A DNA stretch of 64,000 bases from Plazaster borealis (taxonomy: Eukaryota; Echinodermata; Asteroidea; Forcipulatida; Labidiasteridae), in NCBI GenBank assembly GCA_021014325.1, contig CM037473.1:4961501-5025500 (forward strand). The letters run 5' to 3'. Shown one piece after another: positions 37,988 to 52,900 of the stretch; positions within the stretch are counted from its first letter, which is position 1; each line of letters begins with the position of its first letter. Under the pieces are notes generated by a model that was not told the origin of the DNA, searched no databases, and worked only from the letters and a program-made list of their open reading frames with translations. The position numbers and the translations under genes are program-made.

Positions 37988-40900
37988 ATGGGACTGCTAC
38001 TTGCGTGTGTGGGCTCTGCCTTTTTCCCGATAGTTTACTTCAGTTTGCGGCATTTTTTGCAGAAACCGGCTGCTAACTTGCCGGACTCGAGGGCAGTTGT
38101 GTCTACCGTTGCAATGAGGTGTGTATTAAATTTGCCAGTGTTCATTCTTCCGATGTTTGTTTGATGGTTTGATTGATTTTAAAAAGGAGTTTGTTAACTC
38201 ATATGGAACTGCGCCTTCCTCGATCCACGGTTACTTACTGTTCATGTTGGCAAGGGAATTATACAAAATAGCCGGCCAGTGAAAAACCGTCAACTCTGAT
38301 TTCCGGTCATCATAATCTGATAATGCGAACTCGGGGTCAAACCTACTCCATGATTGTACAGACTGTACTTTCGAGTTTAAACAAGTATATTAAATTGTTA
38401 AAAAGTTACACAATTATAAACATAACATTTGTAATGTAAGTCTAAAACTGAAAGTAAAACGGCCTTGTGTATTTCCTGTTTACAGGCAACTTCGCATGCT
38501 TCAATTCTAGCCCCGCCCCCTAACTTTATAGTCAGGACTCCCTCCACTCAGTGTATTGTGACTGTTTACAGGGCTAAGACTATTTATAGGCGAATAGGCA
38601 TGTCAGATATTATTACTCCTACTACTAGAAATATCAGGTTTGTTCCGCTATGTTCGTGGAGACGATAGCGGAACGATCCTCCATAGTTCTAGGGCTAGGA
38701 CTATAGGAGTAGGAGGAGTAGTCAGAGACATATATGTCGTTTCGTTTTCGAGAATACACTTGACACGAACAAAAAATTATTAAGTTTTATTCAGCTTAAT
38801 TTTGGTTTTCCTCCAAAATTTGAGGGATGTTTGAAATCTATGTTTCCCAAAGTTTCAAAACAATGGCTTAGGCCAAGTAACAAAAATAACGAGTTTCTCG
38901 TCCGGACTTTAAAAAAAAAAGAGGAGGCAGGGCTTTACTATTAACTATTTTTACAAATTTTGCTATTTTTTGCCAAAATGGCCGCCATTTGCTTAATATG
39001 GCTGGTCAAGGTATATTTATTCACAGATATTGTGCTATTTCAGTTGAGTTTACTAATGCAATGTATGACAAAACAAATGATTTGTATCATTTTTAGTCCG
39101 CTTGCTAAGCAAGTTTCAAAATTCAGAAACGGCTGTTGTATTGTACATGTAAGGTGAAAGAAGAGTCTAGACAAATTCTTAGGCAAAAATAATTTTACTC
39201 TTTTTTTTTCAGAATTTTACATTTTTAGGGGGGGGCTTTTTTTTTTAGATAGTAAATGGTAAAAAAAAAGTGGCGGCGACCAAAAAGGCGGTGGGCGGGG
39301 ACGAGAAACTCGTTATTTTTGTTATTTGGCCTTAATTAAAAAATACATTTTAAAACTTACTTCCAAATTTGCAAAACTTGTGCTCTGAACTTTCTTTGCA
39401 TGATTTAATAAAATGTTGTGATGGTGCCACCAATTGTTCACAATTGTTTGTACATGTATCGATAGGAATCTTATTTATCTGCACTGAATCTGATGTTGTT
39501 TCTGAAGGTTTCAGAGTAGAGCTTTGTCACGACGCGAGTTGAAATCTTCAAGCACAATTTTCTCCCACTCCAGTAAACTTTTCCTCCCAAACGAGTCTAG
39601 ATTAGGTTTCTTCTTTTATTCCCCTTTGTCAAAAAAGCTATATATTTACTACTAAGTACAAACATCTTCAATAGAAAAACAAATTATAAACCACAAGGGA
39701 AACTGACGGACGTTAATTTTTAAATGATTTTGGGTTGAATAGAGAAAAATTTACTGGAGCGGGATTTGAACCAACGAGCTGCGGTTTAAGGTTAAACCTG
39801 AGGTTGTTGGTCCAAATCCCGCTCTCGTCAATTTTTCTTTGTTCAACCCCAAATCATTTAAAAACAACAAAACTTACATGTAGGCCGTAATTCTGTAGCC
39901 TGCAGCAGCTGTGGTGCCTACAGCTACACATGGGGTGGCTGACAACTCCGGTGGGGCGTGACCTCAAATCATGCTGGCAATCATTGACTTCCATTTTTTT
40001 TAGCGGACCATGCAAAATAAATACATGTTATTGTTAATAATTCCTTCTCAGAATTTTTTTACATGTAGGCTTAATTCTGATAGCCTACAGCGACAACTCC
40101 GGTGGGGCGTGTCCTCAAATCATGCTGGCAGTCGTTGACTTGCATTTTTTTTAGCGGACCGTGCAAAATAAATACATGTTGTTGTTAATTATTCCTTCTT
40201 GGAAAAAATGCAGCATGCCTGATACTTCACTGAGGCAATGGAGGCAGTTTCCCTGGTCATTGCTTTGGTGCCCCTTCAGGGTTCTCCCCAGGTTTTATCA
40301 AAACTTGGGGGCATTCTTGGCCAAAATTTTGGGATGTTTGGCCGAAGCGCGCTGAATTGAAACAAGGTCCTCGGAATGTTTTCTCCTTGGTGTTTTTCTT
40401 TGTTGTCAAAGCCCTAACTGTGCAATTTGGAGCATTCTATTTAAATATATATTTTCTTTTGCACATCGGCCGATTTTTTTGTGCGTATCGGCCGAAATTT
40501 GCGCGTATCGGCATGCAATTCTTGCGTATCGGCTCTTTACGCTAGCTTGTGCATGGGGAGAACCCTGCCCTTGAAATGTTCCAAACGAAATTGATAATTT
40601 CGTCATCGATGTGCCCTTTACCAAGGAGAAAACACTTTGGTGCCCTTGCTCTTTCAAAAACGAAACATCAGGCCTACTATTACAGTATAGTATTTCTCCA
40701 TCAATATTCTACTACTCTATGTTGCCCAGGACATCATTGAACTGCCCTCAGAAGAGCAGTTCAAGGGAGCCATTGATCAGTGCCTAAAGTCACAAGCTTT
40801 TTACTTGCACAACATGTGTAGAGGACCTTGCTACAGAGCCTCGGAATTGACATGCTTAAAAGAAAATTGTTTTTAGTTTTCTCGCCCAATCATTTTTTTT

Positions 40901-43900
40901 TCCAAAATTTGTTTTCTCGCCAAAATGATTTTCAAAATTTCTTTTATTCGCGAAAATAATTTACTGAATTCTGTTTTCTCGTGAAAATAAGTTTCCAAAA
41001 TTTGTTTTTGCGAGAAAACAAAATTTGGAAAATTATCGACCCAGTTTAACTTATATAAACTGTTTTTATTTGAACAAGCTCTAAAAAAGAGAAAATTGCT
41101 CTCATTTGTCTTACGAGTAAGTACACTTTGATAGGCCTACTCATCAGAACTGAAAGATATGTATCATTAGACTCAAAGCCAAAGGTTTTTTTTTCTTATG
41201 AAAAAATACATTGAGGTACACATGTATTTTAATTATTCAATTGAAAAATACAAGACCACTGGGCCTGTCCAGTTGTGAGTTTACTGGCCCGGTGCTAAAA
41301 TCACTGGCCTTTGGCCTGTGGTCCAGTGTTAAATTCAAGCCCTGCCATTAAACTATTGACCTAACAGTCATGACAGTTGGGTAATTTTCCTGCAAATTGT
41401 GATTTATTGTCCATACTAAGTGCTATTCGGTACTAATCAACTGTAATGACGAATACAGTAAAAAAACATCCAACCTTGGATTGTGTCAAGGACGATGGAG
41501 TTGACTGTTTACAATGTTATCCTTTTGTGACAAGCACTGATTTCATTATTTATTGTGACCCAGTTCAATTATTGAAAGGTCATCATTCAATTTTAGGACT
41601 GTACATTTCCGCTTACCACGTACAGTATACTATGTCTGTTGTATTCAACTTGACACTGACTATAAAATAATGTGCCACTCATGACTCGGTTGACAATTTG
41701 GTTTTATCCCCCAATTTTGTAGTTGGCAGCCTTTTTTGGTACTATTGTGCACTGTGGCAAAAGTTAATGCTACAATGTACATGTATTTATAACACCCCTT
41801 ACAAATATTCTGCCTTTTGTTTGGTTTAGAGTGGGTCACATGATATGTCTTATTTACATTAGAAACCGTGAGAACCAACGTGCTATACACGCAGCTAACC
41901 AGGTACTATACCCGTAGCAACCAATGTACTATCCCATAGCATCCAATGTACTAAACCCATAGCAACAGCAGCTTCTTGGTACCTAGACGTCTAGGCACAA
42001 TTATGTTTGGGGTGTTATAAAACAAATATTGACTGCTTTTACTCGTGCTATGGTTAAAACTACGACTCCCTCGTTGATCCCCGGAGCGTTCTATTTTCCC
42101 AAAAATAGAACGCGCCGAGGATCACCTCGGGCATCATAGTTTTAACCATAGCACTCGAAGCAGTCAATATTTGTATAATATTATTTTTTATTACTGCAGG
42201 TGTTATTAAAAAGGAAGGAAATTAGAGGTCTTTCATTTATTTACTCGATGCACACCGCTACGATGCACGGACAGACTGACTTCCCTCGTATTCATGTAGC
42301 ATAGCAAAATGCTACATAAAGTGTATCAATTGCTACTCAAAAATCATCATTTCCTACTCAATATTTGCATTCAGTGTGCACACAAAAATGTGCCGTCCAA
42401 ATATTTTGCTATGCAAAACTGAGCTGCTTCAAAATTGTTTCCTGACAGACTATAGTGACTCTGCCAAGACTGCCGGTAATAAAACCTGATACATGTATGA
42501 GACTATCTACACATGCACATGTATTATTGATTGCCGTACGGGCGTTTATTGCTCGCGATGGGGACAATATTGATAACATTACTCCCATTGTGCACATTGT
42601 GCATTGTTTACCCATGACAATGTAAAGGCAGTTTGTGAATTAGCTGCTGCGGCTGCTGCTGCGACTGCTGGTTGCATCTGCGGCTGGATCACAATGTTAG
42701 CATGTTGAAGCTGAGGTTGACCATAGCAACACCCTTAGCAACAGCCGCAGTCGCAGCTGCTAATTTTGACCTGGCCTTATACCGTCTAAATTGAGCATCT
42801 CTGGCTGGCTGTTGCTACACTTGGCTTACATGGTAATGCTGAAGTATGAACAGAAGCAGTGATCAAAAGCTAGCCAAAGCCATCCAGACAGCCAACGGAA
42901 TTTACCAGGACTTTTAATCCTTTGAACACTATCATTATTACATTACACGTGAAGTCTACTCATAATGAACTGATTTGGGCTGTCGACCCAAATAAACTGT
43001 CACCAGGGGCACTTTGCCACCTACTGCTGGGGCTGAAACAGGGTTACCCCCTTCATAGTCCTTAAGGATGTTGGCATGGGTATCATGAGCCGATACGCAG
43101 AAACGCACGAGTTGTAGGCCAATCCGCGTAAATTTCGGCCAATATGCAAAAAAAATATGAAACAAATTGTTTTTTGTTTTTTTATAACGGTAGTTTCACA
43201 AGAAAAACACCAAGTAGAAAACATTCCGAGGACTTTGTTTCAATTCAGTGCACTTCAGCCAAACATCCCACAATTTTGGCCCAGAATGCCCAACAGTTTT
43301 GAAAAAACCTGTGGAGAACCCTGCATGCACTTTAGAGTGGTGATAGCCTATGGGGTTTTTTCCCCACAGAACATGAAAAGCACCGAGTACACAGTGCTTA
43401 TCACCAGTGTTTAGTGGTGAAACTAAAATAATAACCATGACATATTATGGTCTGAGTAAACCTTCTGAGCTATTTTCTTGACAGACAAGTCCATCTCCCC
43501 TGGATTTCTTCCAAATTTGGGGGGGAGGGGGGGGGCATTCTGGATCCATATTTTTGAAGTTTTGCCTGAAGCACGTGAAATTGAAACGAGGTCCTCGGAA
43601 CATTTTTACTTGGTATTTATTGTTGGTTTTAAAAGTCCTATGGGCACTCTGGGGCATTCTAAATATGTGTTGTGCCTGTTACGATGTTTTTGAATTTGAT
43701 CTGAAGTCAAAAATGAATTCATTATGATTTGTTGGTTTGCGTATCACCAGCTGCAATTCATACGTATCGGCCCGATATGCTAGCTTGTGCATCGGGGGAG
43801 AAACCCTGCCCATTATCTGTAGATTGGAATTATAACATAATTTGTATCTTTATAAGGAATTTTTGTTTGTAAAATTATTGTTGTCAGGAAGTAAAATGTT

Positions 43901-46900
43901 GATGTATGGTATTTTGTTTTCTAATCTCATTTTCACAGACTGACGTCAATTCTGCAAGCATTGATGTCCTCGTGTGCAGGTTTTATTGCTATTTACTACT
44001 GCCGGGAGGATCTGGTGCATGACAGGTACATAGGGATTAATTTGGCCAGTGTTGGGTGGCACAGACAGCTAGTAAAGTAGGGGGGTTGCATGCTCTCTCA
44101 GCATTCCCGGAAAACCTCCTCCAATAATTTGAAATCTTAAACAGTTCTTCATTTGAATAAATACATTACACAGATGACCCCAATTCACCTGACGTCATCA
44201 TCACAATAATCTTGGTTGTGCCAATTTGGGAGTCACTGTTAGAGTTGTGCATCGTTTAATTTTGTTATTAGTTACATACGGAACTTGTGACTTCCGTTTA
44301 ACCGTTTCTACCGGTTCCAATCAGAAATATGAACCCAGCTGTAAGAGGAGCAGGTGTCAGAGACTTTCAAGTAAAAAAAACGTAAAAAATTACAAATTTA
44401 TACTTTCCTCATAGAAGTGCCTCTTACCAGAGGAGAATTGCCGTGCCCCTTCAAGAGCGAAGTTCAAGGCCTGTTTTACATGTGTTAAAGGCATCGTACA
44501 CGTTTGGTATTAAGAGCCTATTGTTTGTTTCAATCCTATATATAGTTGTAGATATATACCATAAAACTAACCTGTGAAAATTTCATTTCAAAAGGTGGTA
44601 GCGTTTTTGAGATATTGCCAAAAATCTGGAGCGGTTTTGTCCACGCAGGAAGAATAATCTGCATTGGAATACACACTCTTCTCAATGTTCAAAATATTTT
44701 GGGGATAAAAAGTGATATATTTTTTCATAATCGCAGTCCTTCGAAGTAAAAGGTCTCTCAAAATACATTATACTATCCAAAGCTGCTGTACTTCTTACCA
44801 AGTAAGTTTTTATTGCCATAAATTTTCAGAGTCATTACCAAACGTGTACGATGTTAAGGAGAATTTCTTTAACACTGTGTGCAGTCTTAATCTTAAGTTT
44901 CAAAAAATCACACATCGTGATTTAAAGGGATGTTGCCTTTGGATTGGGCGATTCATATTTGTTATGAAATGAATATGGTTGGAAAGATGTTTTAAAAGTA
45001 GAATATAATGATCTACATAAATATACCTCAAAATTGTGTGGTTTTACTTTTACTTTGTGAACAAAATACGGTCTGCCATTTTGTAGGAACCAAATTTTTG
45101 ACTCCACAAAATGGCGGACCGTGTTCACGAATTAAATTGATTACCACACAACTTCTAGGGATATTTGTGTGAATCATTATCTACTTTTTAAAACATCTTT
45201 CCAACCATAACAAGCGCTTTCATAGCCCAAAGCGCCCAATCCAAAGGCAACGTGTCCCTTTAAAGGCAAAGTATACCTTTGGTTTTTGGAACTGTTCGAT
45301 TGTTTTAATCTAAATGTAGATCTACAATAAAACTAACTCGTGAAAATTTCATTTCAAAAGATGCCAACGTTTTTTGAGATAGCGCCGAAAATCTGGAGCG
45401 GTTATGTCCATGCAGGAAGAATAATCCGTAAATGGAATACACAATCTGAGAAACATTTCACGCATGATGAAACGTTTGTCAGATTGAAATATTTTTGAAT
45501 CCCGTTTTCTAAAACCAAATTCCTTAGAAGGGAATTGTTCTCCAAATGTTATTATCAACAGCTGCAGTGCTTCTTACTAAGTAGGTTTTTATGGTCAAGA
45601 ATTTTTGAAGTAATTACCATGTACATGTAACCCTCCCTTTAATAGTGTAAAGTAATAATGTTTTTGTACCAGATTATGTGTTTACCAATTAAGCCAATTG
45701 GCAATTTATTTAACCCAGCATTGCCATTACTCCGATTGCATCTCTTCAATTAAAGCGGTTTAGTTGAGCATCCTCTCAGGAAGCTACACTGGTTATGTGG
45801 ACATGCGTTTTCCATGTAGATCCTTAATGAATTTGATTACGTATGACAGGTGTGCAGTTTGCCTAGTTCTGTTTCAACACATTTCATGCCTTACATGTAT
45901 GAACACGTACACGAGTGCAATTGTGTAATTGGGAAGTGTTGCAAGAAGTATTGTCGGTGTCAAAGGTGTTGTACAGTGTACAGTGTACAGTGTATCAACA
46001 TAATGTACTTTGTACTGTACACTCACTCATTGAAAAAACCTGTCATCTTCACCTCTGTATAGTACATATTGTACATGTGCAGTATGTCATTAGTTTAAAT
46101 GCAGTATGTGTAGAACGTACCATGCATACTCTACATGTTCTGCACACAAATTAAGCGCAATGTGTGTTGCAAACACCTTTGTGCATGCTTCCTTTTAAAG
46201 GGAAGGTACATGGTATATAAAATGTTTGGCAATCTTAAAATTAATGGCAATAAAAACCCACTTGGTTAGAAATACAGCAGCTTTCGATAGTATAAAGCAT
46301 TTTGAGAATCATTTCACTTCGAAGTAATGTAGTTATGGAAAAAAGATATGAGTTTTTATCCCCCAAAGTTTGAATCTGAGAAATGGTACTGTCAGATAGG
46401 TTTCTCAGATTGTGTATTCCAAATACGGATTATTCTTCCTGCGTGGACATGACATGTAACCGCTCTGGATTCTCGGCGATTTCTCAAAAACGCGACCACC
46501 TTTTGAAATTAAATTTTCACAGGTTAGTTTTATTGTATAATCTACATTTATGTAGGATAAACAATCGAATGGTTCTAAAAACCAAAGGTATACTTTCCCT
46601 TTAAAGCAAGAACTGTTATAAATGCAAAGTACATGTACTTTGAAATGTGTACAAAATAATATTGATAATGATAGAAATTGTACAATAATAAATGTACACA
46701 TACAGTCCAAGGCCGTCCCCTGGGACAAGGCTGTCCCCTTTTGTTGTGCAGGTCATTTTGTACAGTATGGCAGTGTCCAAATTAGCGGCTGGGGCTGCGG
46801 CTGGATCGTCACATGAACAAGCGTTGTACACTATGTAGCATAGGATTCATTGCCGTAGCAACACCCTTAGCAACAACCGCAGCCGCCAATTTGTACATGT

Positions 46901-49900
46901 AGTATGTAGAAGAAATGCCTGATGAGCAAAGTTTTAAGGAGCACCAAAGCCTTGCTATAGAAGCAAAGCCTGACTAATGGCTACCTGACAACTGGCTATT
47001 CCAGTCCTTATTACTGGCTACCTGGCAACTGGCTATTCCAGTCCTGACTACTGGCTACCTGACTACTGGCTATTCCAGTCCTGACTACTGGCTACCTGAC
47101 TAATGGCTACCTGACTACTGGCTATTCCAGTCCTGACTACTGGCTACCTGACTAATGGCTACCTGCTACTGGCTATTCCAGTCCTGACTACTGGCTATTC
47201 CAGTCCTGACTACTGGCTACCTGACTAATGCCTACCTGACTACTGGCTATTCCAGTCCTGACTACTGGCTACCTAACTACTGGCTACCTGACTACTGGCT
47301 ATTCCAGTCCTGACTACTGGCTACCTGAGTACTGGCTATTCCAGTCCTGACTACTGGCTGGGCTACCTGACTAATGGCTATTCCAGTCCTGACTACTGGC
47401 TACCTGACTAATGGCTACCTGACTACTGGCTATTCCAGTCCTGACTACTGGCTACCTGACTACTGGCTATTCCAGTCCTGACTACTGGCTATCTGGCTAC
47501 CTGACTACTGGCTATCTGACTACCTGACTACTGGCTATTCCAGTACCGACTACTGGCTACCTGACTACTGGCTACCTGACTACTGGCTATTCCAGTCCTG
47601 GTTGTACACATATCAATTTTTTGCTATCAATGTGAGGACTTTCCTTTGTCCCTCTAAGTTAACACTCTCCATAGACTAAGCGCACGAAAAAATGTGAGGA
47701 CATAAAAATACAAAGGATTCCAAAGTGAGGACAGCATTGTCCCTTTTGTGTTCCTTTGTTCTGCTGTCCCCACTCTGATGGCAATACCATTACACACTTA
47801 TGCATAGTGTACATGTACATAGTTTACATTTATAATGAAAATCTGACAGGCAAAGTTTGTTCAAACCCCTGAGGGAGCACTTGTACATTTTAATTAAACA
47901 CCCGTAACCGTGCTGTCCCACCATGGGCACGAATTCCTATGGGTAAATTACATAAATATGCCCACTTACAAAATTTCGGTTGTGTGAACTGGGGTCGATT
48001 TCACAAAACTCTTCCTAACTTAGGACTAGTCCTAGGCAATGCTAAGAGATAGGACTAGTCTTAAGTTAAGACTAGTTACTGGTCCTAACTTCAGATAAGA
48101 CTAGTCTTATCTCTTTGTGAAATCGGCCCCTGGTGCATGATCTGTCTTACATGTGATGGGTCAGCAACATTTTCTCAATGGTCAAAAATGCTTCTTGTTG
48201 GGCTGCTTCTTATATGGTTGTGTACGCCCTCTAGTATGAGACAGCCTTTGTATTTAATGGTGCACTTCCATGTTATAAACTCGGTTTATTACAAACTGTG
48301 AAAACTTAAAGGCACTGTACATGTTTGGTAATGACCCAAAGCAAATATTAGCATAAAATTTACTTGGTAACAAGCAACGGAGAGCTGTTGATAGTATAAA
48401 ACATTGTAGGAAAGGACTCCCTCTGAAGTAATGTAGTTTTTGAGAAAGAGGTAATTTCTCACTAAAATAATAAAAACTTCTGGCAAGAAGTTTTTATTCC
48501 TATCTGAAAGCACACAAATTTGTACAACAAGGGTGTTTTTTCTTTCATCATTTTCTTGCAACTTCAATGACCAATTGAGCCCAAATTTTCACAGGCTTGT
48601 TATTTTATGCATACATGTATGTCGGGATACACCAAGTGAGAACACTGGTCTTTGACAATTACCAAACGTGTTCAGTGCCTTCAACTGCTACTGTATACGC
48701 ATGAAATATCATCATTCGCTCTTTGACTGTTCGCTGTCTGAGTCTTGAGCATGCAGACTTAAAATTAAAACAAAAAAAAGCTATGCCGACTTCACCCCTG
48801 TAAAATATTGAGTGCACAGCGAGCCCAAGCCAGCCTTCCAGTTGTTACTTTTCTGTCCAACTACACCCTGAAGGCACAAGCATTATCCCAGTCAGGCCCC
48901 GTAATCAGATCACAAACCCACTCTCAGCCATTTAGGCAGCTCTAGAAAATATCAAATAAATAATCTTGCCTCCGGACAGGCAAAGATCTTGAATAAAAAT
49001 TGATTAATACTTCATTGTGGATACATGTATTTTGTATTACTTTTTTCCCCTTGATATACAATAAACATGGTAAAGCAAAAACTCTTTCCATGGTTTAAAT
49101 TTAAGTTGCCGCATTTTCTGAAATTAACAAAATTGCTTCAAGATTTAAGCAAATGATACATACAAAATGCCCGAATGCTAGCCCCAACCTTATTAGGATT
49201 CCATACCTAGTATTCTAAGTAAACAGTCATTAAGACAGCGTACAGTACTGTACATAACATGAGTTACAGTTTTTAAAACATGTTAGTTTTAATCTGAAAG
49301 CTCACTTTTTATGTTTAATACCAGTACAAATTCTAAGGAATAAACCACGGAAAACTGACTGGATATATTTTAATTAATTTTGGGTTGAGTAAAGACAAAT
49401 CAACTGGAAAAGGATTTGAACCTGTGACCTCCGGAAAAAAACGTCCTGCGCTCTACAAGCTGAGCTATGTAGCCCTCTGTTGGTGGTCTACCTATTTTGT
49501 CAATATCGTTAAGTTCAGGTGTTTCAGTCAGAAGCCATTCAACCTGTAACTGCTGTTTAGCCAGGGATCACACCCAAGTCTAAGGTACAACCTGGGAAGT
49601 GGCAGCAGAGGGATCACCTTAAGGGAATGCCACTTTTTATTTACAGTATAAATTATTTCAGCACATATTATTTCAGTACATATTTTTTCAGAGAAATATT
49701 TCCGTTTGAAATACTGTCAAAGTAAAGGAAATACGAAATAGTGTACACGTTTACACGCATGTTCATGTACAAAATGCTACCCAAATTTTTTTTGGCAACA
49801 AACATGCTCAAAACATACACTGCTGTTTTCACTTTTAAAAGCATATATTTTGTATACATCCTGATTATCTGTAAAAACTGTCGCAATTCGGCATTTGGCT

Positions 49901-52900
49901 GCGAGGACATTGGTTTTTTTATCAATACCAAAAGACCATAAAATATGTACAGTGTGTTCACCATATTGTCTGGTGTTGTGTATTGAAAACTAGACAATTT
50001 GAATAAGGGTTCTCCCCAGGTTTTATCAAAACTGGGGGGGCAGTCTGGGCCAAAATTTTGGGATGTTTGGCCGAAGCGCGCTGAATTGAAACAAGGTCCT
50101 CGGAATGTTTCTACTTGGTGTTGTTCTTGGTTTTCAAAGCCCTACTGTGCAATTTGAAGCATTCTATAAGCCATTTTGAGATATGGTGGGCATATACCTA
50201 TGGCACTATTAGGTTTGGGTAAATTTGTGTGTATGTACACCCAAACCAAACAGTGTATAGTGTCCACCATATCTCAAAAAGGCTACATGTACATGTACAT
50301 TAGCCTTTTCATGTTTTCTTTTCATATTTAAAAAAAAAAAAAAAAAAAAAAAAATTGTTTTTTTTTGTTTGCGTATCGGCCGAAATTTGCGCGTATCGAC
50401 ATGCTAGCTTGTGCATTGGGAGAACCCTGTGAAGTACATGTACATGTATTTTTTCTCTTCAAAAAAGCACTGATGACTGATGAACACAGTGCAAGTACTG
50501 TCCATTAAACACATAGACTATGAAGAGTAAACTCTCTAAAGGCTGAAATGTATTCCATTCGACCTCATTACAGTAGGAATGCATGGAAAGACACAGCATT
50601 CAGAGATGAAGTCCATGCACTAAAAATATACAGCTTGAGAAGAGACTAGCCCATTGTGTCCGGTGCTATTTTTTATTGACATTATGTAATTCATTTCAAG
50701 ATGTCGGATGTGGCTATGAATCAATTGCTTTGACAAGGGAAGTACAGTAGATATATTTAAACAATGTGTCTAGCCTTCTGTTCCTTTTTTTCAATACAAG
50801 TTCGAAAATATGAGGAATGAAAGCTCTCCTTGCAATGACTTTTTTATATTTTTTATTATTAACATTTATTTCATCGTTGTCCTTGCATCTTACAAAATTC
50901 AAGTACATAGTTTAACATTACATTCAGTTACACAGTGACATATTTATGGTAAAGTAGGCTATTAAAATGCATGCGCAATATTAATTATTTAGTAATAATA
51001 TAAGCAGTAGGACAACAATTAGGTTTAGGTGAAGCCTTTGCTTTTGTTCTTTAACCTATTGACAGACAAACAAAGAATAAATACTAAATAGGACAAACAT
51101 TGCACAGACGACAGACTTGACAGACAAACACAACAAAGGCTAATTTAAGGTTTGTTGACAAGAACAACTCACGAAAGACAATAGAACCTAGGCAATGCAG
51201 AAACAGTCATAATGTATGATTGCATCAAGTAGTTGCTTTTTCAATTTTCTTGTAAAGTCAGGTAGAGTAATTTAAGTTTTAATTGAATTATTCAACCATT
51301 CCAAAAGAGGATTTTAGAAAGGGATTTTCTGCAAGAAATTGTGTGTAGGGCCTACACTGTACAAACTCTATGGGAGATTCTTAGTTTAAGGGGCATAAGT
51401 AAAACAAAAGAAATCTTCACAGAGATGTGTATTGAGAATGTGTTAAATTAAAGTTAAAACAGTAGAAAAGTATGAATATAATTTGGTTTCAAGGAGATGT
51501 ACACATTGTGTATGTTTGTGCATGTTTGTGCAATATGTGTATAATACAAATATTGAATACATGTTAGTGCATTGTTGCAGAATATAATCACGAGGTGAAA
51601 TCTGGACTATGCCTCGTAAAATGGAAAAGCCAGATTTCACCAAGTGAGTACTACATGTATGTTCTGCAACAATGCATGAACAAAATGCATGTAATATCTG
51701 TTTTATTGCACACATAGATTGTTGTCATTTGAAATTTGTTCACAACAATCACAGAATAGACATGGAAACTTGTCCACCCCACACTCTGAAAATTCTTTTT
51801 AAAAAACTCCATCCGTGTCCAAAGTGACACGACTTTGCCTCGTTTGGACGAACGAGCGGGAACCAGGCTGAGAATTAACCATAGAAAATCAATATACACC
51901 ATCCTATATCTATTTCAATATAGGATGGTGACGACGGTCCAACGTCCCGGCAGTAAATACATGGCAAAATTAAGGATGACGCGTGTTCCACCAATCAAAT
52001 GACAAGGATCTTGGGTTTTGGTCATGTGACTTGGGGAAAGTACTGAGTATACAGTGGTTTAACACACATCGATGTCTGAGTAAAACACCGATTATATTTT
52101 GTGTCCCCGATGCAAATTTAACATACTATTAACATTCACCTGTTTCCAGTACATGTAGTTCAGTACTGGGGGACTTTAGAGACGCTAGGTGGCAGCAGAC
52201 TTACCAGGTCAATCCATTGTTCTCGGTAGTGTGCGCATGCTCAGAACTACACAAAACAATGGAAATCTACCTGGTACATGTAAGTTTGCTGCCACCTAGC
52301 GTTCTAAAGTCTCCCATTAGCTTCTATCGTTGCTTAGGGCCATGATCTACAGTGTAGATGGAATAGGGTCTTTCTTTAAATAAGGGGGCCAATGCGTGAC
52401 ATGGTGTTATCTCAAAAAATAATGTACTTTCTATATTCTTTGCATGTTTAAGTGGTGGGGATAGCTCATACGTTTAATGTATAACTTCAATTTCACGAAT
52501 CAGATTTTTTGTTTTCATATACGATCCAAAACTATCCATCACACTGTAGCAGAGACACCGGAGTCTCAGTTTCCTAACAGTAACATGTATGTAGCATGTT
52601 TTACTATGCACTTTGCTAGATCCAGACATTTATGATGCATAATAAGGGAGAGAAGACTTTTTGAGTCACAGTGTAACAAAGACACCAGTGTCTCAGTTGC
52701 GCGTGAAACTTTCGGCTTTTACTTCTTGGCCTACGTTTGAAGGTTTTCATAGAAAATAGCTGAATTACAGTATACCAATGATGTTTACATATTAACCTTT
52801 GAAATATAAATTTTCAATGAAAACCTACTAATTTATGGTAAAACAAGTCACAAGTTTCACACTGTAACAGGAAACTGAGACTCCGGTGTCTCCATTACAG

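Noticed and set aside
46968..47600. Spaced repeats resembling a CRISPR array
   Set aside because: Both 'repeat' and 'spacer' are variants of the same short units, there are no unique spacers, and this is an animal intron.
49395..49480. tRNA gene on the minus strand
   Set aside because: The A and B boxes are present but the acceptor stem fails and the anticodon loop region is degraded; best explained as a SINE head.
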